From contig JAWOBP010000132.1 of assembly GCA_046484285.1 (NCBI GenBank), positions 1-11,991 of the forward strand: a stretch of DNA of 11,991 nucleotides. The letters are read 5' to 3'. Both the position numbers and the translations under genes were made by a program. The notes below the pieces were generated by a model that made no database searches, was not told where the DNA came from, and worked only from the letters and a program-made list of their open reading frames with translations. The stretch comes from CAZHCG01 sp046484285. GTDB lineage: Bacteria; Myxococcota_A; Polyangia; JAAYKL01. Shown piece after piece: positions 1 to 7,101 of the stretch. Positions within the stretch are counted from its first letter, which is position 1; every line of letters starts with the position of its first letter.

Positions 1-56
1 TCGCGAGCGTAGTAGTAAGGCTTTCCCTTGACGAATTTCTTGGTGATGCTGGCCAT
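1..56 (-). CDS. Probable transposase, N-terminus only (runs off left edge)
   Basis: The minus strand reads from an ATG at 56-54 into MASITKKFVKGKPYYYAR, then leaves the window. A short Lys-rich start followed by KGKPYYYA is typical of IS1634/IS4-type transposases, which often begin M-A-x-I-x-K-x-x-x-G-x-x-Y-Y-Y. Only 18 residues are visible, so no DDE catalytic residue can be checked and the family call rests on resemblance alone. No clear Shine-Dalgarno precedes the ATG, and a promoter candidate lies so close that the message may be leaderless. The flanking 60-180 stretch is more AT-rich than the rest of the window, which fits recently acquired DNA. It could be some other small basic protein; the next few hundred bases to the left would settle it. 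Confidence 0.45.
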   Translation of the reverse strand, partial: MASITKKFVKGKPYYYAR

Positions 57-62
57 GGTTAT

Positions 63-91
63 GGCATACCATACAGGTATACATGCGTCAA
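63..91 (-). promoter_or_regulatory. Candidate promoter for the left-edge transposase
   Basis: On the minus strand TTGACG (91-86) is followed after 17 nt by TATGCC (68-63). The -35 is near consensus and the spacing is ideal; the -10 is weak. The predicted start lies at or next to the ATG at 56, implying a leaderless or nearly leaderless message. The -10 overlaps a small perfect dyad, TATGG-CATA-CCATA at 60-73, which could be an operator or part of the element's end. Confidence 0.3.
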
Positions 92-263
92 GTGTTCAGC
101 AAAATAAATCGCTGAGAGCCGCGCGGTTGCAGATTAATTATCGACTCCGGATCGGTCTGAATCTTCACAAAAACAGGGCTTGTAGGTTAGGCCTTACAAG
201 ATCCGGACGAGATCTCCCCTCGCGCATGTCTGCCGACAAAAGACGCAAACGCAGACGTCATGC

Positions 264-281
264 GGCTTTCCGAGGAAAGCC
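264..281. other. Perfect short hairpin in the intergenic region
   Basis: GGCTTTC-CGAG-GAAAGCC forms a perfect 7-bp stem with a 4-nt loop (8 bp if the loop closes to GA). No T-run follows on either strand, so it is not a classic terminator. A second, imperfect hairpin lies at 179-200 (CTTGTAGG against CCTTACAAG, one bulge). I see no gene in 57-416; these two dyads and the promoter candidate are all I can name there. Confidence 0.35.
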
Positions 282-417
282 AATCTCGATCCCATCTGCA
301 GATCAGGTGGATTTCGCTATCGAACGCGGTAAACTCGGGCTAGGTGATCGTTTTCAGCGGAATACGCACCTCGTCCATGAAACCGCCCAGCTCGCCCATC
401 CCAAGGCGAGATTCGTC

Positions 418-716
418 CTCCCGGGCGACCCTGGACCTTTCCCGGGCGACCCTGGATCTTTCCCGGGCGACCCCGGAGCCGTCCCGGGTGATCTCGGAGC
501 CGTCCCGGGCGACCCCGGAAGCGTCCCGGGCTGTTTTTCCGCGTCCCGGGCAGGGTCTCACCCTTCCCGGGGGGCCTTTCCGTCGTCCCGGGAAGGGTTT
601 TTGCCGTCCCGGGCGGGTCCGGAGCCGTCCCGGGGCGGTTTTTTGTCGTCCCGGGAGGAATCTGAGCCGTCCCGGGGCTTCCCAGGCTGTCCCGGGGCGA
701 TTTCTGGTTGTTCGGG
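418..716. repeat. Helically phased 21-bp array of TCCCGGG cores with variable spacers
   Basis: CCCGGG occurs at 420, 441, 462, 483, 504, 525, 545, 566, 587, 608, 629, 650, 671 and 691. That is 14 copies with 11 steps of 21 bp and two of 20 bp. Every copy is preceded by T and ten by GT, giving a core of (G)TCCCGGG. A degenerate copy (TTCGGG, 711-716) may continue the series, and an isolated CCCGGG lies at 771. The spacers differ: the first five resemble CGACCCCGGAGCCGT, later ones are T-rich such as GCGGTTTTTTGTCGT. Conservation is therefore of a core and its pitch rather than of a whole unit. 21 bp is two turns of B-DNA, so most cores face the same side of the helix. Read as protein the array gives collagen-like Pro-Gly heptads, but the 20-bp steps break the frame and the codon pattern does not look selected. 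Function unknown; a multi-site protein-binding array is the simplest inference. Confidence 0.9.
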
Positions 717-982
717 TTGGCTTCGATCCTCGTCTCATCAGAGCCGAAGACGGGCACGGGCCTTCTCGCGCCCGGGCTCGATCGGACGGCCGACCGAACC
801 CGGCCGTTCGACCCGATTGTCGACGACGCCTGTCCGATTTGATATGAGCAGAAGTTGCGTGAATGCAATTTCTGCGTGCTTTTTGTGCGCGCATATTCCC
901 GCAAATCCGCGCCCCGTCGCCGCAAGTGTTCGAAAACACTGGCTCCGGTTTCTGGCACCGACCTTGCAGCCCATACTCTGGC

Positions 983-991
983 AAAGGAGGT
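983..991 (+). promoter_or_regulatory. Strong ribosome binding site that fixes the ADYC-protein start
   Basis: AAAGGAGGT lies five bases before the ATG at 997. This near-perfect Shine-Dalgarno, together with the signal peptide that follows, selects 997 over in-frame upstream ATGs such as 844. The same reading frame is open back to base 28 only because the GC-rich repeat region lacks stops. I could not identify a convincing promoter between 740 and 982. Confidence 0.85.
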
Positions 992-996
992 CTCAG

Positions 997-1986
997 ATGA
1001 AAGGCCACGCAATCAAAACACTCCAGGCAACGATCGGACTCGCGGCCGCGGGAACCGTCCTGCTGCTGGCGGGCTCTGTCGAAGCGCAGCTGATCGAGCC
1101 GGTGCAAAGAACGTTCTCCTTCGGAGTGACACTGGCCGGTCACGACCTCAACGGCGTCAGCCTCAACGGTGAGATCCTGGACGGAAAACGGGTCCGGGCG
1201 GTCTCGTTCCACGACGCCCGGCGCGACGGAGAGCCGATGCAGTCGGTGTGGCTGAACCGCACCAGGCTGCGCGGCTTCGACGCGCGCTGGCGGCCGGTCT
1301 CCCACCGCCGCATGGAGGGTACGATCCTCACCGCCGAGCTGGACGACGGAGAGCTGATCCGCCTCCGGATCGAGGAGACCTACCGCGATCCGAATCAGCA
1401 CAACCGCGATCTGTGGCTGTACCGGGTCGGCTACCAGACCGCCGGCGACTGGCTGCCCCTGTGCGGCGTCGACGGCGACGGCGACCCGATCGCGGCGATT
1501 CCGCTCCAGGACGTCTGGGACTACTCGCAGGGCACCGCCGGCGGCGGATCGCGCAGCCAGGACTCGAGCGCTTTCACCTTCGCCTGCCGCGGACACGCGC
1601 TCGCCAAGTGCGTCGAGGCCGGCTACGAGCCGTGGAGGCGCACGATCACGGTCGTCCCGGGCGAGGGAGCCAGCTTCGGCACGCTCGCCGCGCACCATCA
1701 GGCCTGCACGCGGATGCTGCGCGCCGACTACTGCGGCGACGGCACCTCGCACACCGAGGACGACACGCTGGTCAACATCTACGACGATTTCGACGTCCGC
1801 CGCGACGAGCTGGAATGGAGCTTCGAGGCGGAGTGGGACGAGCACGGCGCGATCTGCGCGGTCAGAGAACGTATCCCGGGCGACGACCCCGACTGCATGG
1901 ACTGGCTGGTCGACGAGACCTGCGGAGACCCCGTCCACTTCGACGACGGCGTCCTTCTGATGTCCGAGATAGAGCCCTCCGACTGA
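997..1986 (+). CDS. Secreted ADYC domain-containing protein
   Basis: A 329-residue exported protein of unknown biochemical role. Residues 1-30 form a Sec signal peptide: a basic start, the hydrophobic stretch LAAAGTVLLLAG, and cleavage probably after V-E-A at 30. The C-terminal half carries the hallmarks of the ADYC domain, named after its own motif. FACRGHALAKC is followed by a GYEPW segment, then HHQACTRMLRADYCGDG with ADYC at 243-246, then an acidic tail. Paired cysteines in these segments and near the end (DPDC, ETCGD) suggest disulfides, in keeping with a location outside the cytoplasm. ADYC proteins are known mainly from myxobacteria and relatives; I know of no established function. The N-terminal part (about 31-190) is rich in short beta-like strands and matches nothing I recognise. 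The gene stands alone, downstream of the phased repeat array and convergent with the helicase operon. Family assignment is firm, start is firm, function is unknown. Confidence 0.88.
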   Translation: MKGHAIKTLQATIGLAAAGTVLLLAGSVEAQLIEPVQRTFSFGVTLAGHDLNGVSLNGEILDGKRVRAVSFHDARRDGEPMQSVWLNRTRLRGFDARWRPVSHRRMEGTILTAELDDGELIRLRIEETYRDPNQHNRDLWLYRVGYQTAGDWLPLCGVDGDGDPIAAIPLQDVWDYSQGTAGGGSRSQDSSAFTFACRGHALAKCVEAGYEPWRRTITVVPGEGASFGTLAAHHQACTRMLRADYCGDGTSHTEDDTLVNIYDDFDVRRDELEWSFEAEWDEHGAICAVRERIPGDDPDCMDWLVDETCGDPVHFDDGVLLMSEIEPSD

Positions 1987-1996
1987 ACGAATTTCG

Positions 1997-2018
1997 AAAA
2001 GCGCCTCGCCCTCGGCGC
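1997..2018 (-). terminator. Possible terminator of the minus-strand operon
   Basis: On the minus strand GCGCC-(8 nt)-GGCGC is followed directly by TTTTCGAAATT. The stem is only 5 bp and the U-run short, but it lies about 75 nt beyond the helicase stop and in the right orientation. A further small dyad, GCTCC-TGTA-GGAGC, overlaps the helicase stop codon at 2088-2101. Confidence 0.35.
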
Positions 2019-2031
2019 AATCTTCCCCGCA

Positions 2032-2068
2032 CCCCGGCCGGGAGACCGGCCGGGGCCCGCCCTTTTTT
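2032..2068 (+). terminator. Probable Rho-independent terminator of the ADYC gene
   Basis: CCCCGGCCGG (2032-2041) and CCGGCCGGGG (2046-2055) form a perfect 10-bp all-GC stem closed by a GAGA loop. Six T residues follow at 2063-2068. The T-run is separated from the stem by CCCGCCC, so it is not textbook. The stem is very stable and lies 46 bp after the ADYC stop codon, between two convergent genes. Confidence 0.55.
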
Positions 2069-2091
2069 GGGGAGCCGACCGCGAGCCGCTC

Positions 2092-4419
2092 CTACAGGAG
2101 CCGCGGCGGAATCAGCGGCGAGGGCCTCGAGGTGGTGATCATCCACAGCTGGTGCGCGGCGCGGGTGGCGCCCACGTGCAGCAGGTGGCGCGCCTCCTCG
2201 TTGTCGGGGTAGCTGCCGGCGTTGACCTCGACGAGCACCACGTAGTCGAACTCCAGGCCCTTGACCTGGCGCACGTCGGTCACCTCGACGCCGGGCGCGA
2301 AGGAGAAGCCCTGGTCGACGATCAGCTCCAGGCGCGGCACCTCGGCCTTGCGCAGGCCGCGGTGGTAGTCGGCCGCCTGCGCCGGGTGGCGGGCGATCAC
2401 CGCCACGTTGGCCAGCGGCTCCCGCGCGGCCAGCTCGCGCAGCGCGGCCCCCAAAAAGTCCACGGCCTGGCCCGTCTCGGTGAAGCGGTGCACCTCCACC
2501 TCGGCGCCGTGCCTGCGCGCCACCGGAGCCTCGCCGGCCAGCGGCCCGAGGATCTCCCGCGCGACGCGCATCACCTCCGCCGTCGAGCGATAGGCGATTC
2601 GCAACGGCTCGATGCGGGCGGCGTCGAGCCCCAGATCGCCCAGCAGCGTGTCCCAGTCGTCGAAGCCGCTCTCGCGGCTGATCCGCTGCGCCGTGTCGCC
2701 GGCCAGGGTCACCGGCCCTCCGCGCGCGACCGTGTCGAGCAGCACCGCCACCTCCAAAGGGCTCATGTCCTGCACCTCGTCGACCATCAGGTGCTCGTAC
2801 GTCAGCCGCCCGCCGGGCCCCGAGCCGCGCAGCGGACCGCGCTCGAGCTGGTGGAGGCGCAACAACAGCGCGTCGTCCTCGGCGTCGAGCTCGGGCGGCT
2901 CGCGCTCGGTTCGCCCGTCGACGCCGTCGGGCTCGTCGACCGGCGTCTCCAGCAGGCGCTCGTGCTGCGCGACGCACCAGCGGTGCACCTCGTCCAGCTG
3001 CCCCTCGGAGAACTCGCCGGGCGCGTGGAAGGCGAACGCCTCTCCCAGCGCCTCGCGGTCGGTGAGCAGGTCGGACCAGTCCGAGACGACGTCGTCTTCG
3101 CCGCGCTCCGTGCGGGAGAGCACCACGGCCGCGGCCCTGGCGGTGCGCCGATCCAGCCTGCGGCCGCGATCGCCGCCGATCATCGCCTTGCCGTTCAGCC
3201 AGCGCTCCAGCCTGCGCCGCCGCCGGTACAGGGAGCCGTTGCCCAGCCCCCGCCACGCCGCCTCGACCCGCCGCGCGTCCGGCATTCCCCGGACCGCGTC
3301 GAGCAGGCCCTCGCCCAGCCGCTCGTCGTGCCGCTCGACTATCTCGGCGAGGATCGACGTCATCGCCGGGTGCTTCTTCAGCCTGCTCACGACCGAGGGC
3401 GTCCACTCGCTGACGCGGGTCGGCAGACCCCGCACGTGACGCCTGCGCTGCTGGTGCGCCCAGTGCTCCAAGCTGACGACGCGGACTCCCCGCACCCCCA
3501 GCGCGGGCAGCACGCCCGAGATGTAGTCGGCCAGCGCCGGGTTGAGCGTGACCACCATCATCCGCCGCGGTCGAAAGCGCTTGGGGTTCTGGTAGGCCAG
3601 AAAGGCGATCCGGTGCAGGCCCACGGTCGTCTTGCCCGATCCGGCGCTGCCCTGGACCACGATCAGATCGGAGACCGGGTCGGTGATCAGCTCGAACTGC
3701 TCGCGGTCGAGCAGCGCGGAGATCTCCGGCAGGTGCTTGTCCCTTCGCTCGACGCCGTCGGCGTCCACGCCCAACCGCCCGCGCAGGGGCCGCAGCCCGC
3801 CGGCGCGCACCGAGCTCCCCTGGCCGCCGGCGAGCCGCGAGCCGCCTCCCTCGAGGCGGATCCAGGCGCCGTCCTTCAGCGTGTGGATCCCCTGCTGGGA
3901 GGCCACGCGCCGCAGCGCGCCGTTCTCGATCGTCACCGAGCGCCGCGCCGCGACCCTGCCGCGGCGGGTCCTGCCTCCGAACTCCTCCTCGTAGTCGTCA
4001 CCCTCGTCGTAGACGTAGTACATGCGGCTGACCGGGGCGTTGCGCCAGTCGACGATCCGGATTCCTTCTTCGGGACGCAGGTAGGTGTGCTTGCCGAGCA
4101 GCACGTCCCGCGCTCCTTCGTCCTCGACCAGCCGCAGGTGACCGAAATAGGGACTGTCCGGATCGAGCGGAACGTCTTCCCCGGCTCCGCGCTGCGACTT
4201 GAGCGCCTGCAAGCGCGTCATCTGCTCCACCAGCGGCGGCACGTCCTCCGGCCGGGCCTCGCCGATCGCGTCGCGCAGCTGGATCAGCTCCTCGTCGTAG
4301 TCGCGATCGGCTCTTCCGTCCGTCCCGCTTCCGAGCAGGTGGCCGCGCACGCGCCCCAGCAGATCGAGCTCGTCCGCGACGCTCGGCGGCAGACCGTTTT
4401 CATCGTCCTTGGCGCGCAC
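2092..4419 (-). CDS. HelD/UvrD-like superfamily 1 helicase
   Basis: A 775-residue cytoplasmic ATPase of superfamily 1, closest in architecture to HelD. HelD proteins bind RNA polymerase and use ATP to free it from stalled or post-termination complexes. The N-terminus (about 85-180) carries the segment typical of this group: SPYFGHLRL, LLGKHTYL, GIRIVDWRNAPVSR, then an acidic DEGDDYEEEFGGR stretch. Helicase motifs follow in order: a Q-motif-like REQFELI (239-245), Walker A GSAGSGKT (257-264), Walker B VDEVQD (546-551, where most relatives have DEAQD), LAGDTAQ (572-578), AYRST (609-613), VKGLEFD (719-725) and VGATRA (749-754). All ATPase motifs are intact and the length is normal. Translation starts at a GTG with GGGGTGG upstream. 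It is the last gene of a three-gene operon, 17 nt after the PilZ stop. Whether it acts on RNA polymerase or as a DNA helicase is not shown by the sequence. Confidence 0.85.
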   Translation of the reverse strand: MRAKDDENGLPPSVADELDLLGRVRGHLLGSGTDGRADRDYDEELIQLRDAIGEARPEDVPPLVEQMTRLQALKSQRGAGEDVPLDPDSPYFGHLRLVEDEGARDVLLGKHTYLRPEEGIRIVDWRNAPVSRMYYVYDEGDDYEEEFGGRTRRGRVAARRSVTIENGALRRVASQQGIHTLKDGAWIRLEGGGSRLAGGQGSSVRAGGLRPLRGRLGVDADGVERRDKHLPEISALLDREQFELITDPVSDLIVVQGSAGSGKTTVGLHRIAFLAYQNPKRFRPRRMMVVTLNPALADYISGVLPALGVRGVRVVSLEHWAHQQRRRHVRGLPTRVSEWTPSVVSRLKKHPAMTSILAEIVERHDERLGEGLLDAVRGMPDARRVEAAWRGLGNGSLYRRRRRLERWLNGKAMIGGDRGRRLDRRTARAAAVVLSRTERGEDDVVSDWSDLLTDREALGEAFAFHAPGEFSEGQLDEVHRWCVAQHERLLETPVDEPDGVDGRTEREPPELDAEDDALLLRLHQLERGPLRGSGPGGRLTYEHLMVDEVQDMSPLEVAVLLDTVARGGPVTLAGDTAQRISRESGFDDWDTLLGDLGLDAARIEPLRIAYRSTAEVMRVAREILGPLAGEAPVARRHGAEVEVHRFTETGQAVDFLGAALRELAAREPLANVAVIARHPAQAADYHRGLRKAEVPRLELIVDQGFSFAPGVEVTDVRQVKGLEFDYVVLVEVNAGSYPDNEEARHLLHVGATRAAHQLWMITTSRPSPLIPPRLL

Positions 4420-4436
4420 GGCTCAGACCACCCCGC

Positions 4437-4805
4437 TCACTCCAGGTAGGCCACGGTGCGGATCAGCGTCTGGATCGCGGCGCGAAAATCGTCGCCCGGA
4501 TCGATGAAGCGCACGCCCATGCCCCCCTCTCGATCGGGGCCGCCGGCGTCCACCCACTTGACCTCGCCCTCGATCTCGAGCGCGGCGGGCTCCCCGGGCA
4601 GGCGGAACCTGAGGCGGATCCGCGTGCCGGGAGGGGGCGGCCGCTCCGCGACCAGGAAGATCCCCATCTCCGAGAGGTTGCTGGAGCGGGAGTAGAGGTA
4701 GGTGTCGCCGTGTTGGTAGTCCACGTCCAGGCGAATCGGATGTCGCGGCTCGCGGCGCCTGTCCACAATCCCCTGCCCGAAGGCTCTGGTCTCGTCGTCT
4801 GCCAT
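4437..4805 (-). CDS. Stand-alone PilZ domain protein (c-di-GMP receptor)
   Basis: A 122-residue soluble protein that is essentially one PilZ domain, which binds the second messenger cyclic di-GMP. Both halves of the binding signature are present. RxxxR is seen as RREPR at 17-21, and the (D/N)xSxxG motif as NLSEMG at 43-48. Beta-barrel strands follow (TRIRLRFRLP, LEIEGEVKWV, GMGVRFID), and the C-terminal helix ends in TLIRTVAYLE. The size and layout match the small PilZ paralogues (TIGR02266-type) that are numerous in Myxococcus and relatives. The start at 4805 is chosen because it lies 8 nt after the upstream glycosyltransferase stop and gives a compact domain; an in-frame extension to 5108 would overlap that gene and is unlikely. 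It sits between a GT-C enzyme and a helicase, so a c-di-GMP input to either is possible but unproven. Confidence 0.88.
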   Translation of the reverse strand: MADDETRAFGQGIVDRRREPRHPIRLDVDYQHGDTYLYSRSSNLSEMGIFLVAERPPPPGTRIRLRFRLPGEPAALEIEGEVKWVDAGGPDREGGMGVRFIDPGDDFRAAIQTLIRTVAYLE

Positions 4806-4813
4806 CTTTCCGC

Positions 4814-6964
4814 TCAATCCAGCTGCACGGAGCCGACTGTCACCGAATCGTCCCTTTCCCTCCAGCGACCGGAATCGACCACCTCGAGCCTGTTGCGGCC
4901 GCGGTAGAGCCCCACGTTCACAGTGTAGCGCCCGGAATCCTGAGTCAACGGCACCCTTCCCCGGTAGACGTCCAGCACGTGATCTCCCGGGCGCCACTGC
5001 CGCATCGGGTAGGCGCCGCGGACGGGATCGTGATCGCCGTTGATCCGCGTCCCGGGTCCGTCGACGTGCACGAACACGCGGTAGTCGGCGCGCGGCCGCT
5101 GATCGCAACGCCAGTAGGTGCGCAGCTCGAACGCCTCGCCGGCCTCCATCCGGTCCTCGCCGATATCGGAGCTCAGCTCCCAGCCGAGCAAGGTCACCCT
5201 TCCGTCGTAGTCCACCTCCACCGGATGTCGCGGCCGGGGATCGAACGGCTCGGAGAACACGTAGCGCGCGATCGGATTGACGTTCTGCTCGTCCGGCCGC
5301 GGGAGGTTGGTGACCAGCAGGTAGCGCTCGCTCTCGTCGTCGAGCACGTACAGGTGCCCGCCGGTCTCCAGCCGCCAGGAGCGATCCAGCCCGGCGAGGC
5401 GCTGCGGCGGAACCAGGGCGAAGACCCGCTCGGGACGCTCCAGCCAGGCGAACAGGTCCTTTCTGTCCGAGAGCCGCTCGGCCGGCACGGGCGGCGAGCC
5501 GCCCCCCAGCACCGCCAGCGGCTCGTCTCCGTCCCGATACTGGCGGTAGGCGTCGATCACGTGCTTGGACGACAGATCGCGGGACAGCTCCGGAACCAGC
5601 TGCAGCACGACGTACCCGCCGAACGCCGCCGCCGCCACCGGAGCGAACGCGGCCACGCGAAACCGCCGCCAGCGCGGGGAGCCCTCACCACCCCGGCCGA
5701 AGAAGCCGCCCGTGATCAACAACAGGCCGAAGGGGCCGGCCGCGACCGCGATCTGGATGACCGGAGAAAACGACCTGGGCACCTCGAGATTCTCGAAGGC
5801 GTAGCCGGTCAGCAGCATCTCGGGACGCTGCGCGAAATCACGGATCAGCACGGCGAGCAGGACCAGGGAGAACAGAGCGCCGAGGCGCGGAGCCGATTTC
5901 GATCGCTCCAGCGCGTCGAGCCCGATCCCCACCAGAATCGAGACCGGAACGATCGCGATCAGCGGCGGGCGGTCCCCGAGGGAAAAGTGCGTCAGCTGAG
6001 CGAGGCAGAAAAAGGCCAGAGCGGCGATCGCCAGCGCCCTGAGCTCGCCGGCAAATCGCGGTCTCTCGCCTTCGGTGCGGCTCTCGTCCAGAAAGGCGAA
6101 GGGAGCGACCGCGATCCACGGAAACCAGCCGTAGAGCAGCTGCTCGAGCGGTCGATCGAAGCCCGGCCACTCCCGCGGGCCCGCCGCCAGCCCGCCGGTG
6201 ATCCAGGCCGAGCCCTCCCCGCCGGTCAGCGCCGAGGCGAGGAACGCTCCGGCCGCCAGCAGCGCCGCCGGCGCGGCGACCAGCAGCAGCGCGGTGCGCC
6301 GCCGCTCGGGACGCTGCTCGGCAAAGAGGGCCCGAGCTGCCTCGCCGCGCATCGCCAGCGCGCAGAAGATCGCGGCCGCGGGAACGGCGAGCCCCAGCAG
6401 CAGCCCGCTTTCGATCGACCACAGCAACGCGCCAATCGCGGCGAGGACGAAACCGACAATCATCTGACCGCGGCGCGGCGCCCAGGCGGCCAGGGCCGAG
6501 CCGCCCAGCGCCAGCGTCTCGGCCAGCAGCGCGACCGACTCCCCGGTCAGCTGGCGGCCGTGAAAGAGCAGCACGGGCGCCGAGGCGCAGGCCAGCGTCG
6601 CGTAGACCGCCACCCTGAGCCCGCCGAGCGGCAGCAGGCAGAAGAACAGAACGACAACGGCCAGCAGGGCCAGCACCGCGCCGGGGAGACGCACGGACAG
6701 CTCTCCGGGATCGCCGATCTCGAGCCCCAGCGAAATCAGCGCTCCGGCCAGCGGTCCGCCGCGCGCCGAGGCTCCCGGCACCGCTCCCTGCCGGGCCGCG
6801 TCCCCGATCGGATCCGCCGAGGCCGCGGCCGCGAGCAGCTCGGTCTCGTGCGGCTCCCAGAGGCCGAAGCTCCCCAACTCGGCGAAGATCAGCAGCGCCG
6901 CCAGCACCAGCGGAAAAACCACCGCCGCGCGCCTCGAAAAACCTCGGGGAACAAGGGATCTCAT
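4814..6964 (-). CDS. GT-C family (ArnT/PMT-like) membrane glycosyltransferase
   Basis: A 716-residue polytopic membrane protein. About ten to twelve hydrophobic segments lie between residues 13 and 456. A soluble segment (about 463-575) and a beta-rich C-terminal domain (about 580-716; GRVTLLGWEL, FELRTYW, RVFVHVDGPG, RYTVNVGLY) follow. The first external loop has GLWEPHETELL (34-44), matching the acidic P-x-E-type motif of ArnT and protein-mannosyltransferase relatives. RGGPLAGALISLGLEIGDP and LSVRLPGAVLAL correspond to the next conserved block (PPL ... sVRLPsal). Such enzymes move a sugar from a polyprenyl-phosphate carrier onto lipid A, protein or another acceptor on the outer face of the inner membrane; donor and acceptor cannot be read here. 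Similar C-terminal beta domains occur on GT-C proteins of other phyla. The start at 6964 begins just before the first membrane segment; further upstream the frame gives an unlikely Cys/Arg-rich leader. First gene of the operon with the PilZ and helicase genes. Confidence 0.78.
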   Translation of the reverse strand: MRSLVPRGFSRRAAVVFPLVLAALLIFAELGSFGLWEPHETELLAAAASADPIGDAARQGAVPGASARGGPLAGALISLGLEIGDPGELSVRLPGAVLALLAVVVLFFCLLPLGGLRVAVYATLACASAPVLLFHGRQLTGESVALLAETLALGGSALAAWAPRRGQMIVGFVLAAIGALLWSIESGLLLGLAVPAAAIFCALAMRGEAARALFAEQRPERRRTALLLVAAPAALLAAGAFLASALTGGEGSAWITGGLAAGPREWPGFDRPLEQLLYGWFPWIAVAPFAFLDESRTEGERPRFAGELRALAIAALAFFCLAQLTHFSLGDRPPLIAIVPVSILVGIGLDALERSKSAPRLGALFSLVLLAVLIRDFAQRPEMLLTGYAFENLEVPRSFSPVIQIAVAAGPFGLLLITGGFFGRGGEGSPRWRRFRVAAFAPVAAAAFGGYVVLQLVPELSRDLSSKHVIDAYRQYRDGDEPLAVLGGGSPPVPAERLSDRKDLFAWLERPERVFALVPPQRLAGLDRSWRLETGGHLYVLDDESERYLLVTNLPRPDEQNVNPIARYVFSEPFDPRPRHPVEVDYDGRVTLLGWELSSDIGEDRMEAGEAFELRTYWRCDQRPRADYRVFVHVDGPGTRINGDHDPVRGAYPMRQWRPGDHVLDVYRGRVPLTQDSGRYTVNVGLYRGRNRLEVVDSGRWRERDDSVTVGSVQLD

Positions 6965-6989
6965 CTGTGGATTCCACTCGATTTTCCGC

Positions 6990-7019
6990 ACCTTACCCGA
7001 GCGCCTGCGATCTTGGCAA
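6990..7019 (-). promoter_or_regulatory. Candidate promoter of the glycosyltransferase-PilZ-helicase operon
   Basis: On the minus strand TTGCCA (7019-7014) is followed after 18 nt by TAAGGT (6995-6990), giving a start near 6983 and a leader of about 20 nt. The -35 is good and the -10 weak. It occupies the same bases as the -35 of the opposing promoter for the isomerase gene. Confidence 0.35.
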
Positions 7020-7041
7020 GGGCTGTGCGCCGTTGTATAGT
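7013..7041 (+). promoter_or_regulatory. Sigma70-type promoter of the SlyD-like gene
   Basis: TTGGCA (7013-7018), 17-nt spacer, TATAGT (7036-7041). Both boxes match consensus at four or more positions and the spacing is ideal. The predicted start near 7048 leaves a leader of about 54 nt ending in GAGGAGG (7088-7094), seven bases before the ATG. Confidence 0.7.
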
Positions 7042-7101
7042 GACAGCTCGAATCTCGCCGATTCCGGTGGCGGAGGGCCATACCTCCGAGGAGGACGCAA
7101 G

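Noticed and set aside
418..716. The array as a CRISPR
   Set aside because: The conserved core is only 7-8 bp and the spacers 13-15 bp, far below CRISPR repeat and spacer sizes, and no cas gene is near.
28..996. An open frame joined to the ADYC protein that would add over 300 residues, including collagen-like Pro-Gly repeats
   Set aside because: The frame is open only because the GC-rich array lacks stops. The strong ribosome site and the signal peptide place the start at 997, and the 20-bp steps break the heptad pattern.
317..1938. Long minus-strand open frames across the array and the ADYC gene
   Set aside because: They run antisense to a gene with a recognised domain, have Arg/Pro/Gly-rich low-complexity translations and no ribosome site. 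They are typical shadows in GC-rich DNA.
2152..4449. A 765-codon plus-strand open frame
   Set aside because: It mirrors the HelD-like helicase, whose full set of motifs is on the other strand; its translation is His/Gln/Arg-rich without motifs.
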